Shown here: positions 1 to 8,515 of the stretch, one piece after another
Position numbering within the stretch: the first letter of the stretch is position 1
How the letters are laid out: every line of letters begins with the position of its first letter
Assembly: GCA_020829485.1 (NCBI GenBank)
Contig: JAIVFU010000001.1
Coordinates: 124,001-188,000 of the forward strand
DNA length: 64,000 bases
Origin: Nostoc sp. CHAB 5834
GTDB lineage: Bacteria; Cyanobacteriota; Cyanobacteriia; Cyanobacteriales; Nostocaceae
Reading direction: 5' to 3'
The notes under the pieces: model-generated
What the model saw: only the letters and a program-made list of their open reading frames with translations
What the model was told of the DNA's origin: nothing
Database searches by the model: none
Position numbers and translations under genes: made by a program

Positions 1-1972
1 CAATCGTTTCGTAGTGAGCATTAAAAAATAGCAAAAAGCTTTCATCAATAATCCGTTCACCACGGGGGCCAGGAGTAACAATGCCCTCGCCATTCAAGAA
101 AATTTCCATAGCTTTGGCATAACTAACTAGCCACTGCTTTTCAGTCATTTCGCTACCATCGGCATTAAACCAACCAATATCATTAATACCAAAACCGTGA
201 ATAGCACGACCTTGAAACCACTTACGCCGTCTAAATACTGGATGCTTATGACGAAAATCAATCAGTTCGCGGCTAAAATTTAGTAGTTCGGAATTAGACT
301 TTTGTAAACTCCAATCACGCCAGGAAATTTCATTATCTTGGCAGTAGGCATTATTGTTACCCTTCTGAGTGCAACCAATTTCATCTCCTGCTAGTAGCAT
401 GGGTACACCTTGAGACAGCATTAGAGTTGCTAAAAAGTTGCGTCGCTGACGTTCCCGTAAGCGGATCACGTCTGGGTTATCGGTTTCTCCTTCTACACCG
501 CAATTCCAAGAGCGGTTATGGCTTTCCCCATCCCGGCTATCTTCGCCGTTAGCCTGATTATGCTTTTCGTTGTAGCTGACCAAATCATTGAGCGTGAAGC
601 CATCATGAGCAGTGACGAAATTAATACTGGCACTGGGATTACGCCCGTTTGCTTGGTAAAGATCAGGGCTACCAGTAAAACAATAAGCAAATTGTCCGAG
701 GCTATCATCCTCACCACGCCAAAAATCCCGGACAGTATCACGATATCTGCCATTCCATTCAGACCAACGTAAAGGAAAATTGCCAACTTGATAACCGCCT
801 TCTCCCAAATCCCAAGGTTCAGCAATCAGCTTTACATCTGCCAGAACTGGATCTTGATGAATAATATCAAAAAAAGCTGCGAGATTATCTACTTCATATA
901 GTTCTCGCGCTAATGCCGAAGCTAAGTCAAAGCGAAAGCCATCAACGTGCATTTCTGTTACCCAATAGCGCAGGCTATCCATGATTAACTTCAAAACTTG
1001 GGCATGACGCACATTCAGAGAGTTGCCGCAGCCTGTGAAGTCCATGTTGTAACGGGAATTGTCTTTAACCAAGCGGTAGTACACGGCATTATCGATGCCT
1101 CGCAGTGACAATGTTGGCCCTAAATGATTGCCTTCGCCAGTGTGGTTATAAACTACATCTAAAATTACTTCAATACCAGCAGAGTGTAAGTTCTTGACCA
1201 TCTGCTTAAACTCGGTGACTTGTTGTCCGAGTGAGCCACTAGCACTGTAACCAGAGTAGGGTGTCAAAAAATTAATGGAATCGTAGCCCCAATAGTTTTT
1301 GAGTCCTTTATCCGCCAGAAATCCTGGAGAAGATAAAAAGTGATGCACAGGCATCAATTCTACAGATGTGATTCCTAGTTGTTGAAGATATTGAATTGCG
1401 GCTGGATGTGCTAGCCCTGCATAAGTACCACGTAATTCTTCTGGAATTTCTGGGTGTAGCTTAGTAAAGCCTCTAACGTGAGTTTCATAAATAATAGTTT
1501 CGTGCCACGGTATAGAAAGTAGTTTGTCGTCTCCCCAATCAAAAGACTGATCGACAACAATACACTTCGGCATAATTTCGGCATTGTCTAAATCGGAAAA
1601 AGCTAGGTCTTGTTCTGGTGCATCTAAAGAGTAGCCAAAATTAGCTGGATTATCGCTAATTTCTCCATCAATTGCCTTAGCATAGGGATCAATTAGTAGT
1701 TTATTAGGGTTAAAGCGATGACCAAGTTCTGGGGCCCAAGGGCCATGTACTCTAAACCCATAGCGTTGTCCAATCCCTACTCCTGGTAAATAAGCGTGCC
1801 AAACAAAATTATTTTTTTCTGTTAAAGGCAAACGAATTTCATGATTATCAGCATCAAATAAACAAAGTTCTACACCTGTTGCATTTTCGGAAAATAAAGC
1901 AAAGTTAGTGCCTTTGCCATCCCAACTAGCGCCCAAAGGATATACATTCCCAGGCCATACGGCTACATACAT
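1..1972 (-). CDS. glgX: Glycogen debranching enzyme GlgX (3' end cut by window edge)
   Basis: GH13 debranching enzyme (isoamylase type) that hydrolyses alpha-1,6 branches of glycogen limit dextrins in the cytoplasm. The frame opens at the ATG at 1972 ([19 protein letters not shown]) and stays open for 657 codons to the left edge, so roughly the last 50 residues are missing relative to the usual ~700. The N-terminal CBM48-like segment is followed by GH13 motifs: the NHTGEGNH region, nucleophile Asp in FRFDLAS (about residue 349), acid/base Glu in IAEPWDLG (about 384) and the VTAHDGF motif (about 457). The alternative ATG at 1968 is followed at once by a stop, which fixes the start. No neighbour lies within 1 kb upstream. 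Family assignment is secure; the exact C-terminus cannot be seen. Confidence 0.95.
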   Translation of the reverse strand, partial: MYVAVWPGNVYPLGASWDGKGTNFALFSENATGVELCLFDADNHEIRLPLTEKNNFVWHAYLPGVGIGQRYGFRVHGPWAPELGHRFNPNKLLIDPYAKAIDGEISDNPANFGYSLDAPEQDLAFSDLDNAEIMPKCIVVDQSFDWGDDKLLSIPWHETIIYETHVRGFTKLHPEIPEELRGTYAGLAHPAAIQYLQQLGITSVELMPVHHFLSSPGFLADKGLKNYWGYDSINFLTPYSGYSASGSLGQQVTEFKQMVKNLHSAGIEVILDVVYNHTGEGNHLGPTLSLRGIDNAVYYRLVKDNSRYNMDFTGCGNSLNVRHAQVLKLIMDSLRYWVTEMHVDGFRFDLASALARELYEVDNLAAFFDIIHQDPVLADVKLIAEPWDLGEGGYQVGNFPLRWSEWNGRYRDTVRDFWRGEDDSLGQFAYCFTGSPDLYQANGRNPSASINFVTAHDGFTLNDLVSYNEKHNQANGEDSRDGESHNRSWNCGVEGETDNPDVIRLRERQRRNFLATLMLSQGVPMLLAGDEIGCTQKGNNNAYCQDNEISWRDWSLQKSNSELLNFSRELIDFRHKHPVFRRRKWFQGRAIHGFGINDIGWFNADGSEMTEKQWLVSYAKAMEIFLNGEGIVTPGPRGERIIDESFLLFFNAHYETI

Positions 1973-2444
1973 AAGTGAATTACCAAAAGCTAATTTTAGT
2001 GTTAATAGTAAATTTGAAGATGTGTTTAATAGTAATTTTTATAAGTTAATTTCAAGCTTAAGGCTAATAAATTTGAATTAACTAATTACTATCTTATCCT
2101 TAAAAATTTTTAAAAGTCGATAAAAATAACTTACTTCAGTTTAAGGCAATAATAAAAATTAGATATTATTAACTGAAAGTATTGGGATCGTCGTTGTTAC
2201 TTATAAAGTCATAAATTTACTAACAAGTTTATTTACAAATTTTTTCAGTTTTATTAGCTTACAAAAAATAGCAAATATCTATATCTATCAAAGTGAATAA
2301 ATTTATTTATACCAACATGTATATTTACTTAAAACATCTTTTATGAAACTCTTATGCCAGTTTTTTATGGACTTATTGTTGTAGCATTTATATTTAGTAG
2401 CAGGCATGATCTACGTATAAGAAGATGTAACCTTGTTCATGAGA

Positions 2445-2735
2445 ATGCTTGCAGCGTTTCAGACTTTGCTCTATCGCTATAAGCAGCAAGAGGATATTGT
2501 AGTAGGTTTAGCGATCGCTGTCTGTAAAATACTCCCATTGAAGCACTAGAGTTACCTGGGTTAAAGCTTTCGTTATTCGACTTCGACAGTAAAATTGCAA
2601 AGCTGATTTAGAGTTCCATCTGTGGCGAGACTTGAAAACTCTCAAAGGACAAGTGGTGTATAGCAGTGAATTGACCAGACGGTAATATTGAATTTTTAGA
2701 GCGCATCGATATAAAGCGAGGAAACTATTTGAACC
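2445..2735 (+). pseudogene. Remnant of an NRPS condensation domain
   Basis: Translated pieces in successive frames match conserved parts of a non-ribosomal peptide synthetase condensation domain. From 2445: MLAAFQTLLYRYKQQEDIVV, a typical core after the HHxxxDG region. From 2549 in another frame: ELPGLKLSLFDFDSKIAK. From 2605 in a third: DLEFHLWRDLKTLKGQVVYS. From 2678 in a fourth: DGNIEFLERI. The order is that of a C domain but the pieces are shortened and separated by frameshifts and stops, so nothing functional remains. No other NRPS domain is visible nearby. Recognition is from family knowledge, not a search. Confidence 0.65.
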
Positions 2736-2923
2736 TGATTTATTCCTATTTTTTTAAATTTTTCACCTACAAATCCTGATTTTTTATTTTTTGATGAATT
2801 GTATACCCAACTTTATATAGAATATTTACCTGACTTTTTCCTATTGTATTCTAATTTAATTTTGATAAATATAGTTAATGTAAAGAGTGTTTACTCTTAA
2901 CGTTGGTTGTGAGCAAAAGTAAT

Positions 2924-2957
2924 TTAAGTAAGTCGGTGAGAATAATTCAAACTATAT
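2924..2957 (-). repeat. End fragment of MITE family F1
   Basis: The stretch TTAAGTAAGTCGG followed by AATAATTCAAACTA matches one terminus of the F1 repeats at 28504, 33744 and 47256. The inner hairpin and the other end are absent. Confidence 0.6.
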
Positions 2958-2998
2958 GGTTTCCCTCTTCTACTCAACATAAAATCTCACGATAAAAT

Positions 2999-3119
2999 AA
3001 TACGCTTGGGTTAAGCCCAAAAACCTTGATAGAGACGCGAAATTGTACTTTGTACCGCTACGCTAACGCGTCTCTACAGGTCTAAAATCAGTACCAAAAA
3101 TCCTTAACCCAAGCGTATT
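2999..3119. repeat. 121-bp element with 17-bp perfect terminal inverted repeats
   Basis: AATACGCTTGGGTTAAG at 2999-3015 is the exact reverse complement of 3103-3119. A second inverted pair is nested inside: TAGAGACGCG at 3029-3038 and CGCGTCTCTA at 3067-3076. It lies 55 bp upstream of the LysM gene. It looks like a non-autonomous mobile element; only one copy occurs here. Confidence 0.7.
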
Positions 3120-3174
3120 GCACCATAAAAAGCTACATTCGTAGTAATCACAAACCTATTCGCTACAAAATCCT

Positions 3175-4071
3175 ATGACTTCATTCCTCAGAACTAAAAC
3201 ATTCACACACATAATCAAGAATTTTCCTGCTATTGGAATATTGATTTTTTCATTTTTAGCTACATCATTTTTATTACCTGAATTGAGCAATGCTATTTTC
3301 CAAAAAAATGATTATGTTGCACAAGCGCAGCAGAAAAATATAACTCGATATACAGTCGCACCTGGCGATTTTTTAGCAAATATTGCTGAGAGATTTTATG
3401 GTAATAGTAGTGAAGCTTCCTGGAGAAGAATTTATGAAGCTAATAGGTCTGTAATTGGGACTGATCCTACTCAACTCAAGGTTGGAATGGTACTTCTTAT
3501 ACCTGAAGCCCATCAGTCTCAGCCCAATAGTGTTGCTAGCAAGGGTAGTTTCCAGGATATGCTATTAGCCTTAGGACGAAGAGAAACAGGACAAGAAAAT
3601 CCACCTTATAATATTGAGAACCAGTTGGGTTTTATGGGCAAATATCAATTTGGTGAAGCTCTATTAATTGATCTTGGATACTATCAAGCTAATTTTTATT
3701 ATGGCAATGGTGCTAGTAGAAATGAGTGGCAGGGTACGTGGACAGGAAAAAATGGTGTTAATAGCAAGCAAGATTTTTTAAATAATCAGAATAATGTGCA
3801 AGAAAAGGCTATTCAAGAAGCTTTCGCATTGAATTTAAATCGAATCAACAGTCAACTTGGACAGAATGGACTTTCCGTAAGACAATTTATCGGACAACAA
3901 CGAGGAGGAGTAGTCATCACAATATCTGGAATTCTTGCAGCTGCTCATCTACGTGGCGAAGGAGGGGTTGTCCAACTGTTGCTAAATAACCAGGTTTCTC
4001 AAGATGAAAATGGCACTTCTATTCTCACTTATTTAAGAGAATTTGGCGGATTCCAAACTCCGTTCGACTAA
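3175..4071 (+). CDS. LysM-domain protein, possible cell-wall enzyme
   Basis: 298 residues. An N-terminal hydrophobic segment (about residues 15-37) suggests export or membrane anchoring. A LysM peptidoglycan-binding domain follows (about 57-110: YTVAPGDFLANIAERFYG ... LKVGMVLLIPE). The C-terminal half contains RRETG and GFMGKYQFGE, which resemble the catalytic-Glu and GxYQF motifs of lysozyme-fold transglycosylases, but I cannot confirm that fold. Likely role: binding and perhaps cleaving peptidoglycan in the periplasm. It is monocistronic, flanked by repeat-rich DNA. Confidence 0.8.
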   Translation: MTSFLRTKTFTHIIKNFPAIGILIFSFLATSFLLPELSNAIFQKNDYVAQAQQKNITRYTVAPGDFLANIAERFYGNSSEASWRRIYEANRSVIGTDPTQLKVGMVLLIPEAHQSQPNSVASKGSFQDMLLALGRRETGQENPPYNIENQLGFMGKYQFGEALLIDLGYYQANFYYGNGASRNEWQGTWTGKNGVNSKQDFLNNQNNVQEKAIQEAFALNLNRINSQLGQNGLSVRQFIGQQRGGVVITISGILAAAHLRGEGGVVQLLLNNQVSQDENGTSILTYLREFGGFQTPFD

Positions 4072-4112
4072 GCAAAACAGAGGTTTCAGCAAATACATTT
4101 TGTGACAATCTT

Positions 4113-4216
4113 TAGTAGTTTGTCAGCTTTGAATTTAGTGGTAAGGACTTTAGTTCTTGTTTTCTATGCACTAAAGTGCTTACTACAAACTCTCAAAACT
4201 AGCTTGACAGACTACT
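4113..4216. repeat. MITE family F2, copy 1
   Basis: Begins TAGTAGTTTGTCAGC and ends TTGACAGACTACTA, an imperfect terminal inverted repeat. The interior has the GTAAGGACTTTAGT ... GCACTAAAGTGCTTACTAC arms also found in the copies at 4220, 35473 and 59880. Confidence 0.75.
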
Positions 4217-4219
4217 ATT

Positions 4220-4336
4220 GGTCTGTATCAAAAATTTTGAAGGGTTATAAAAGTTCGTAGTAAGGACTTTAGTCCTTGATTTGAGCGATAAATCGCTCAC
4301 TACAAACTTAGCAAAAGTAATGGGACAGACTACAAG
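4220..4336. repeat. MITE family F2, copy 2 (adjacent, diverged)
   Basis: Starts GGTCTGTATCAAA and ends GGGACAGACTAC. The interior GTAGTAAGGACTTTAGTCCT is the core hairpin arm. It lies 3 bp from copy 1, so the two copies are tandem. The rest of 4337-4722 holds no gene that I can support. Confidence 0.65.
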
Positions 4337-4722
4337 TTTATCGCCGGATGCGTTGCAAGGCGCACGTCCAGTTCAGTTCTAAGGGGGCGGGATTATAGCG
4401 ATATAAAATTTATTTATCGGGTTCTCAAAATTTTTGACTTTTGACTTGCCCGTTCGCGCAGCGTCCTGTAGGGAAGGGGCTGATGAGTGCATCCTGGCGT
4501 GGTTCAACTGTCGGGCGATTACGTTGAATTTACACGGTAGCGATCGCACTCTTATCTAGTCTTACAAATTTTTGCTTTTTTTACAATGACTGGTTAAATG
4601 CCCCTGACGCAGCCGACGGCGTACCACTTGCTACTCACCCCCTGCCTTATTTCTTGAAAGTTTCCATCTATTTATGTCATCCGGTATATATGCGCCAGCC
4701 GCAGTAGCGATTAACTTAAACA

Positions 4723-4817
4723 TTAGACATCTGGTGAAAATGAATTGTTTTGACGTTGCATTGCAACGTCAAGACAAGGGTTTCAAGTAACGCATAATTA
4801 ATTTCTGGAGATGTCTA
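4723..4817. repeat. MITE family F3, copy 1
   Basis: Left end TTAGACATCTGG, right end GGAGATGTCTA, interior near-palindrome GACGTTGCATTGCAACGTC. The same sequence recurs at 15770-15863 and partly at 39542-39607. A spurious ORF starts inside its right end at 4811. Confidence 0.8.
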
Positions 4818-5016
4818 TTAGGAAAATGCGCGAACTGGCTGGGTTTAAGCTAAAGGGAATCAATAAAAGCCCTTTGGCTTACTTTTTGATGGCATTTATA
4901 TACAGCCTCACTGCCTACGTTTTTCAGTTTTGGGAGTTTTTAACAAGCTCACTAAGCTGTTATGCGACCATCTGCAAAATCTCTAGTGGAAATCAACTTA
5001 TATTAGGAAGTGGGCG

Positions 5017-6525
5017 ATGCATATTGGATTTCTCAACCCTCAAGGCAATTTTGATTCAGGCAATAGTCATATAACGAAGCACCCAGATTTTGGGGGTCAG
5101 CTAGTCTATGTTAAGCAAGTCGCCATAGCCATAGCTCAAATGGGTCATAAAGTTGATATTCTTACCCGTCAAATCATTGACCCAGAGTGGCCAGAGTTTG
5201 CCGAAACATTTGAGACATATCCAGGGATCGATAACGTCCGCATTATCCGCTTACCAGCTGGGCCAAAAGAATTTCTTCCTAAAGAGTTTTTATGGCCTCA
5301 TCTGGTTGCTGATTGGGTTCCCAACATCTTGAAATTTTATCAAGAAGAAGGTGGTTTACCTGATGCTATGACTGCTCACTACGGCGATGGGGGAATATGT
5401 GGCGTTCTGATTGAAGAGGAGACAGGCATACCTTTTACTTTTACTGCTCATTCTCTCGGCGCTCAAAAGATGGACAAACTGGAAGTTACCCCAGAAAATC
5501 TGCCAGAAATAGATGAGCAATTTAATTTCAGATATCGCATTTTAGCCGAACGCCTGAGCATGAATCGCTCGGCCGTTAATATTACCAGTACACGACAAGA
5601 ACGCTTTGAACAATACTCTCATAAAGCCTATGGTGGTGCCACAGATGTAGACAACGACAAATGCTTTGCCGTAATTCCACCGGGAGCAGACTCCTCCATC
5701 TTCGGTGCCCAAGCGCGATCGCAAAATGAGGAAGCTACTTGCGAGTTCATTCAGAAACGATTGGCACGAGACATTGCTGATTCGCGTCGAGATTTACCTG
5801 CTATCCTCGCAGCTAGTCGATTAGCTCCCAAGAAAAACTTATTGGGACTAGTGCAAGCTTTTGCAATAAGTCAAACGCTTCAGGAACGGGCTAATCTGGT
5901 GCTGCTTACAGGTGGCTTAGACGATCCGTTGCATGAGCAGGCTGATAATGACTTCATCGAAGATGCCGTCTTAGCCCCCATCCGCGAGGTAGTGCAAGAA
6001 AATGACTTGTGGGGCAAAATCAGTGCCTTTGGCTTGCTGGATCAGGAGCAAGAGACATTAGCAGCAGCCTATCGGTTTATGGTTAAACGCGGCTCAGTAT
6101 TTGCGCTGACGGCACTTTACGAACCTTTTGGGCTTGCTCCCTTAGAAGCAGCAGCCGCAGGTTTGCCAGTGGTAGCAACCAAGAACGGTGGCCCTAGCGA
6201 GAGCTTGCGACAGGGAAATAAGGAATATGGTGTACTCGTTGACCCAGAAGATCCTGTTGATATTGCACGGGGGTTGGAGCGGTTGCTATGTGATGCTCAA
6301 GAGTGGGAGTATTTTGCCCAAGCTGGTCAACAACGAGTGTTAAAAACCTACACCTGGGAATCTACTGCTGAAAACTACCTGTCTTTGCTTGAGCAAATTC
6401 TGTCTTCACCGGAAACCCGCCCTCGCGCTGAACTCCTTCCCATTCATCCCTACTTCCGTAATCCAGAATCGCAGACCGATGTTTTTTTGGAAGAATTGGG
6501 CGACCTTTACCTTGAATCTAATTAA
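5017..6525 (+). CDS. GT4 glycosyltransferase, sucrose-phosphate-synthase-like
   Basis: 502 residues with a GT-B fold of family 4. The N-terminal half has the glycine-rich start (MHIGFLNPQGNF), GGQLVYV and the AHYGDGG and FTAHSLGAQKMDKL motifs characteristic of sucrose-phosphate synthase and mannosylfructose-phosphate synthase. The C-terminal donor-binding half has SRLAPKKNL and the E-x7-E motif in EPFGLAPLEAAAAGLPVVAT. It probably transfers a hexose from a nucleotide sugar to a hexose phosphate in the cytoplasm; donor and acceptor cannot be fixed from sequence. No phosphatase domain is fused. The start is supported by AGGAAG about 8 bases upstream. It is a single gene. Confidence 0.82.
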   Translation: MHIGFLNPQGNFDSGNSHITKHPDFGGQLVYVKQVAIAIAQMGHKVDILTRQIIDPEWPEFAETFETYPGIDNVRIIRLPAGPKEFLPKEFLWPHLVADWVPNILKFYQEEGGLPDAMTAHYGDGGICGVLIEEETGIPFTFTAHSLGAQKMDKLEVTPENLPEIDEQFNFRYRILAERLSMNRSAVNITSTRQERFEQYSHKAYGGATDVDNDKCFAVIPPGADSSIFGAQARSQNEEATCEFIQKRLARDIADSRRDLPAILAASRLAPKKNLLGLVQAFAISQTLQERANLVLLTGGLDDPLHEQADNDFIEDAVLAPIREVVQENDLWGKISAFGLLDQEQETLAAAYRFMVKRGSVFALTALYEPFGLAPLEAAAAGLPVVATKNGGPSESLRQGNKEYGVLVDPEDPVDIARGLERLLCDAQEWEYFAQAGQQRVLKTYTWESTAENYLSLLEQILSSPETRPRAELLPIHPYFRNPESQTDVFLEELGDLYLESN

Positions 6526-6567
6526 AAGGTACTAAGGAATGCAGATTAAATAAAGTGCAAAACTGGG

Positions 6568-6797
6568 GTCAAAGCGGAAGTTTTTACAGGGAAAACGGAA
6601 GTTGCTACAGACTGCGCGAAACACCGAAACGTCAAAGCAGAAGTTCTTACAGGGAAGACGGAAGTTGCTACAGACTGCGCGAAACACCGAAACGTCAAAG
6701 CGGAAGTTTTTGCAGGGAAGGCGGAAGTTGCTACAGACTGCGCGAAACACCGAAACGTCAAAGCGGAAGTTCTTGCAGGAAAGGCGGAAGTTGGTAC
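6568..6797. repeat. 63-bp tandem repeat, about 3.6 units
   Basis: GTTGCTACAGACTGCGCGAA recurs at 6601, 6664 and 6727, with a partial unit starting GTTGGTACAT at 6790 and a partial unit before 6601. The period is exactly 63 bp. Each unit itself holds two copies of CGGAAGTTNNTACAG-like sequence. Because 63 is divisible by 3, long ORFs appear on both strands, none of them convincing. Confidence 0.9.
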
Positions 6798-7062
6798 ATA
6801 GTTCAACGGTGATATACAGCAAACCATTAAAATACGAAAGCCAAGTCATCAACCAAAAAATAGGCCACAGCACGATAGTTAGGTACAACACAGGTTCGAG
6901 TAGCGGTTTCTGCAATTTATCCTACCAGATTGCTATGGAAAAACGAACCGCAAAGGCGCAAAGGACACAAAGGAATGAGAGTTTCAGAGAGTTATTGCGT
7001 AAGTCCTAATAGTATCGACTTCAGGTAGAAAATAATTTTTGCTTTAACCCAAGTTAATCATC

Positions 7063-8100
7063 TCAAAATTTATTAACCCCAGCAGAACGACGATAAAGCA
7101 ACCAAATAAATAGTGGTGAACCCAGCAACGCAGTGACGGAACCTACTGGTAATTCTACTGCTCCTAGTCTAGAGAGTAAATCTGCAAAAGTAAGTAACCA
7201 TGCACCTGCAAGAGCGGAAAGTGGTAAAACAAAGCGATGATCTGTACCAACTATGAGGCGGACACCGTGAGGGACAACAAGACCAACAAATCCAATCAAA
7301 CCACTGATGCTTACTGCACCTGCGGCTAATAAAGTAGCGACACCAACAATTAACAGGCGCGATCGCGTCAACGAAACTCCTAAACCCACAGCCAAATCAT
7401 CCCCCAAAGCCAGCACATTTACCGATCGCGCCAGCAAGCATCCCCCTAGCAATGCAACGATGATGTAAGGGCCAGCTGTGGCAATTTCTTGCCAACCCCG
7501 TCCATTAAGGCTACCAACCAGCCAACTCAGCGCAATTTGAATTTGGCCATCTTCAGCTAAAAGCAGCAATGTACTTTGGACAGCACCTAATAAAGAACTC
7601 ACCGCCACTCCACCTAAAATCAACCGCTCAACTGAAATTCCCGACCCCGCACGACCAAGCAAAATAACGATCGCAGAAGTCAAAATTGCTCCCATCCACG
7701 CTGCTAAAGGAATTGCGATTGGGAATATTTGCCACACAATCATCAAAATTACAATTAATCCTGCACCTGCTGAAATCCCCAAAATAAATGGATCAGCAAG
7801 ACTATTGCGTAACATGCCTTGCAGCAGCGCTCCTGACATTCCCAACGCTGCGCCGACGATGAGAGCAGCGATAATGCGTGGGAGACGCAAATCCCAGAGA
7901 ATTGTCTGTTTAACCGGATCGCCTTCGCGGAGAATGGCTTGCCAAAGTTCCAACATACTTAAAGGTACTGCTCCTTGAGAAAGCGACAGCGCTAGCGTTA
8001 CCACCAGTGCTGCACTAAGGAGTAAAACAGCCCAAAGTACTCTGTGTTCAGTAAAAATTGTCTTAAATAGTTTAGCCAAATTCCGGTCTAGTATTTTCAT
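7063..8100 (-). CDS. FecCD/BtuC-family ABC transporter permease
   Basis: 345 residues with about ten hydrophobic segments, the inner-membrane permease of an iron-siderophore or cobalamin importer. Diagnostic segments are LRLPRIIAALIVGAALGMSG (residues about 70-90), NSLADPFILGISAGAG (about 100-115) and GLIGFVGLVVPHGVRLIVG (about 260-280), the last containing the ATPase-coupling region. No ATPase or substrate-binding partner is adjacent, so those must be encoded elsewhere or have been lost. Substrate is undetermined. Just upstream is a chain of repeat fragments rather than a partner gene. Confidence 0.92.
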   Translation of the reverse strand: MKILDRNLAKLFKTIFTEHRVLWAVLLLSAALVVTLALSLSQGAVPLSMLELWQAILREGDPVKQTILWDLRLPRIIAALIVGAALGMSGALLQGMLRNSLADPFILGISAGAGLIVILMIVWQIFPIAIPLAAWMGAILTSAIVILLGRAGSGISVERLILGGVAVSSLLGAVQSTLLLLAEDGQIQIALSWLVGSLNGRGWQEIATAGPYIIVALLGGCLLARSVNVLALGDDLAVGLGVSLTRSRLLIVGVATLLAAGAVSISGLIGFVGLVVPHGVRLIVGTDHRFVLPLSALAGAWLLTFADLLSRLGAVELPVGSVTALLGSPLFIWLLYRRSAGVNKF

Positions 8101-8126
8101 TAACTATAAATCCGTCTCCAACAACA

Positions 8127-8180
8127 ATAAGTAAAACGGCGTAAATAATTAAAGGTTTGTAGTAAGGACTTTAGTCCTAA
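8127..8180 (+). repeat. Fragment of MITE family F1
   Basis: Contains AACGGCGTAAATAATTAAAG and GTAGTAAGGACTTTAGTCCT, matching the left half of F1. The right half is missing and an F7 element follows. Confidence 0.65.
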
Positions 8181-8188
8181 AAGAATCG

Positions 8189-8299
8189 GGCGTTGCTGAA
8201 TGGAGGTATGAATTTGGATGTAGAGACGTAAAATTTTACGTCTCTACAAGGATTTTCACCGTAACGCACAATCGTTTTCATACCGCAATCAGCAACGCC
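8189..8299. mobile_element. 111-bp MITE (F7) with 8-bp target duplication
   Basis: The termini GGCGTTGCTGA and TCAGCAACGCC are inverted repeats, extending imperfectly to about 24 bp with GGTATGAA. The element is flanked by a direct repeat AAGAATCG at 8181-8188 and 8300-8307, which is the expected footprint of transposition. The interior carries a perfect palindrome starting GTAGAGACGTAAAA (8219-8246). It encodes nothing and would need a transposase supplied in trans. Confidence 0.85.
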
Positions 8300-8306
8300 A
8301 AGAATC

Positions 8307-8420
8307 GAATGCTTCCGTCGCAATGAGGAAGGACATTGGGTACTTTATCCTTATGAAAAAGAGCAAGAAGTGCATTTAGCTAGCGTTGATTTTCGCTGTG
8401 CGATCGCAGCTATATATTGG
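8307..8420 (+). pseudogene. C-terminal remnant of a Uma2-family endonuclease gene
   Basis: In frame from 8307: ECFRRNEEGHWVLYPYEKEQ, then EVHLASVDFRCAIAAIY. This is the usual C-terminal end of cyanobacterial Uma2 (DUF820) restriction-fold proteins. The remainder is absent; the F7 MITE lies directly before it. The longer ORF at 8370-8606 continues past the homology and is not a gene. Confidence 0.7.
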
Positions 8421-8430
8421 AGAAAAGGAG

Positions 8431-8454
8431 CCTTGTGGGCTTTTGCCCACAAGG
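8431..8454 (-). terminator. Perfect 10-bp hairpin, possible terminator of the TPR gene
   Basis: CCTTGTGGGC, loop TTTT, GCCCACAAGG. It lies 60 bp past the stop of the minus-strand gene at 8516. On that strand it is followed by CTCCTTTTCTCC rather than a clean U tract, so the function is tentative. Confidence 0.4.
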
Positions 8455-8515
8455 GGCAAGGTTTGTACCTTTTCCCCTGCCCCCTGCCCCCTATCAAGTC
8501 AGGTGCAATATTAAG

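Noticed and set aside
493..825. 110-codon minus-strand ORF and 84-codon plus ORF near the left edge
   Set aside because: Both overlap the glgX coding frame, which is open through the region and carries clear GH13 motifs.
4811..5074. 87-codon ORF before the SPS-like gene
   Set aside because: It starts inside an F3 repeat end, overlaps the true gene in another frame and has no recognisable sequence.
6840..6930. Possible tRNA because of a GGTTCGAG string near 6891
   Set aside because: No acceptor or anticodon stem can be formed around it on either strand.
6532..7009. Four ORFs on both strands across the 63-bp tandem repeat
   Set aside because: They stay open only because the repeat period is a multiple of three; the translations are repetitive and mutually overlapping.
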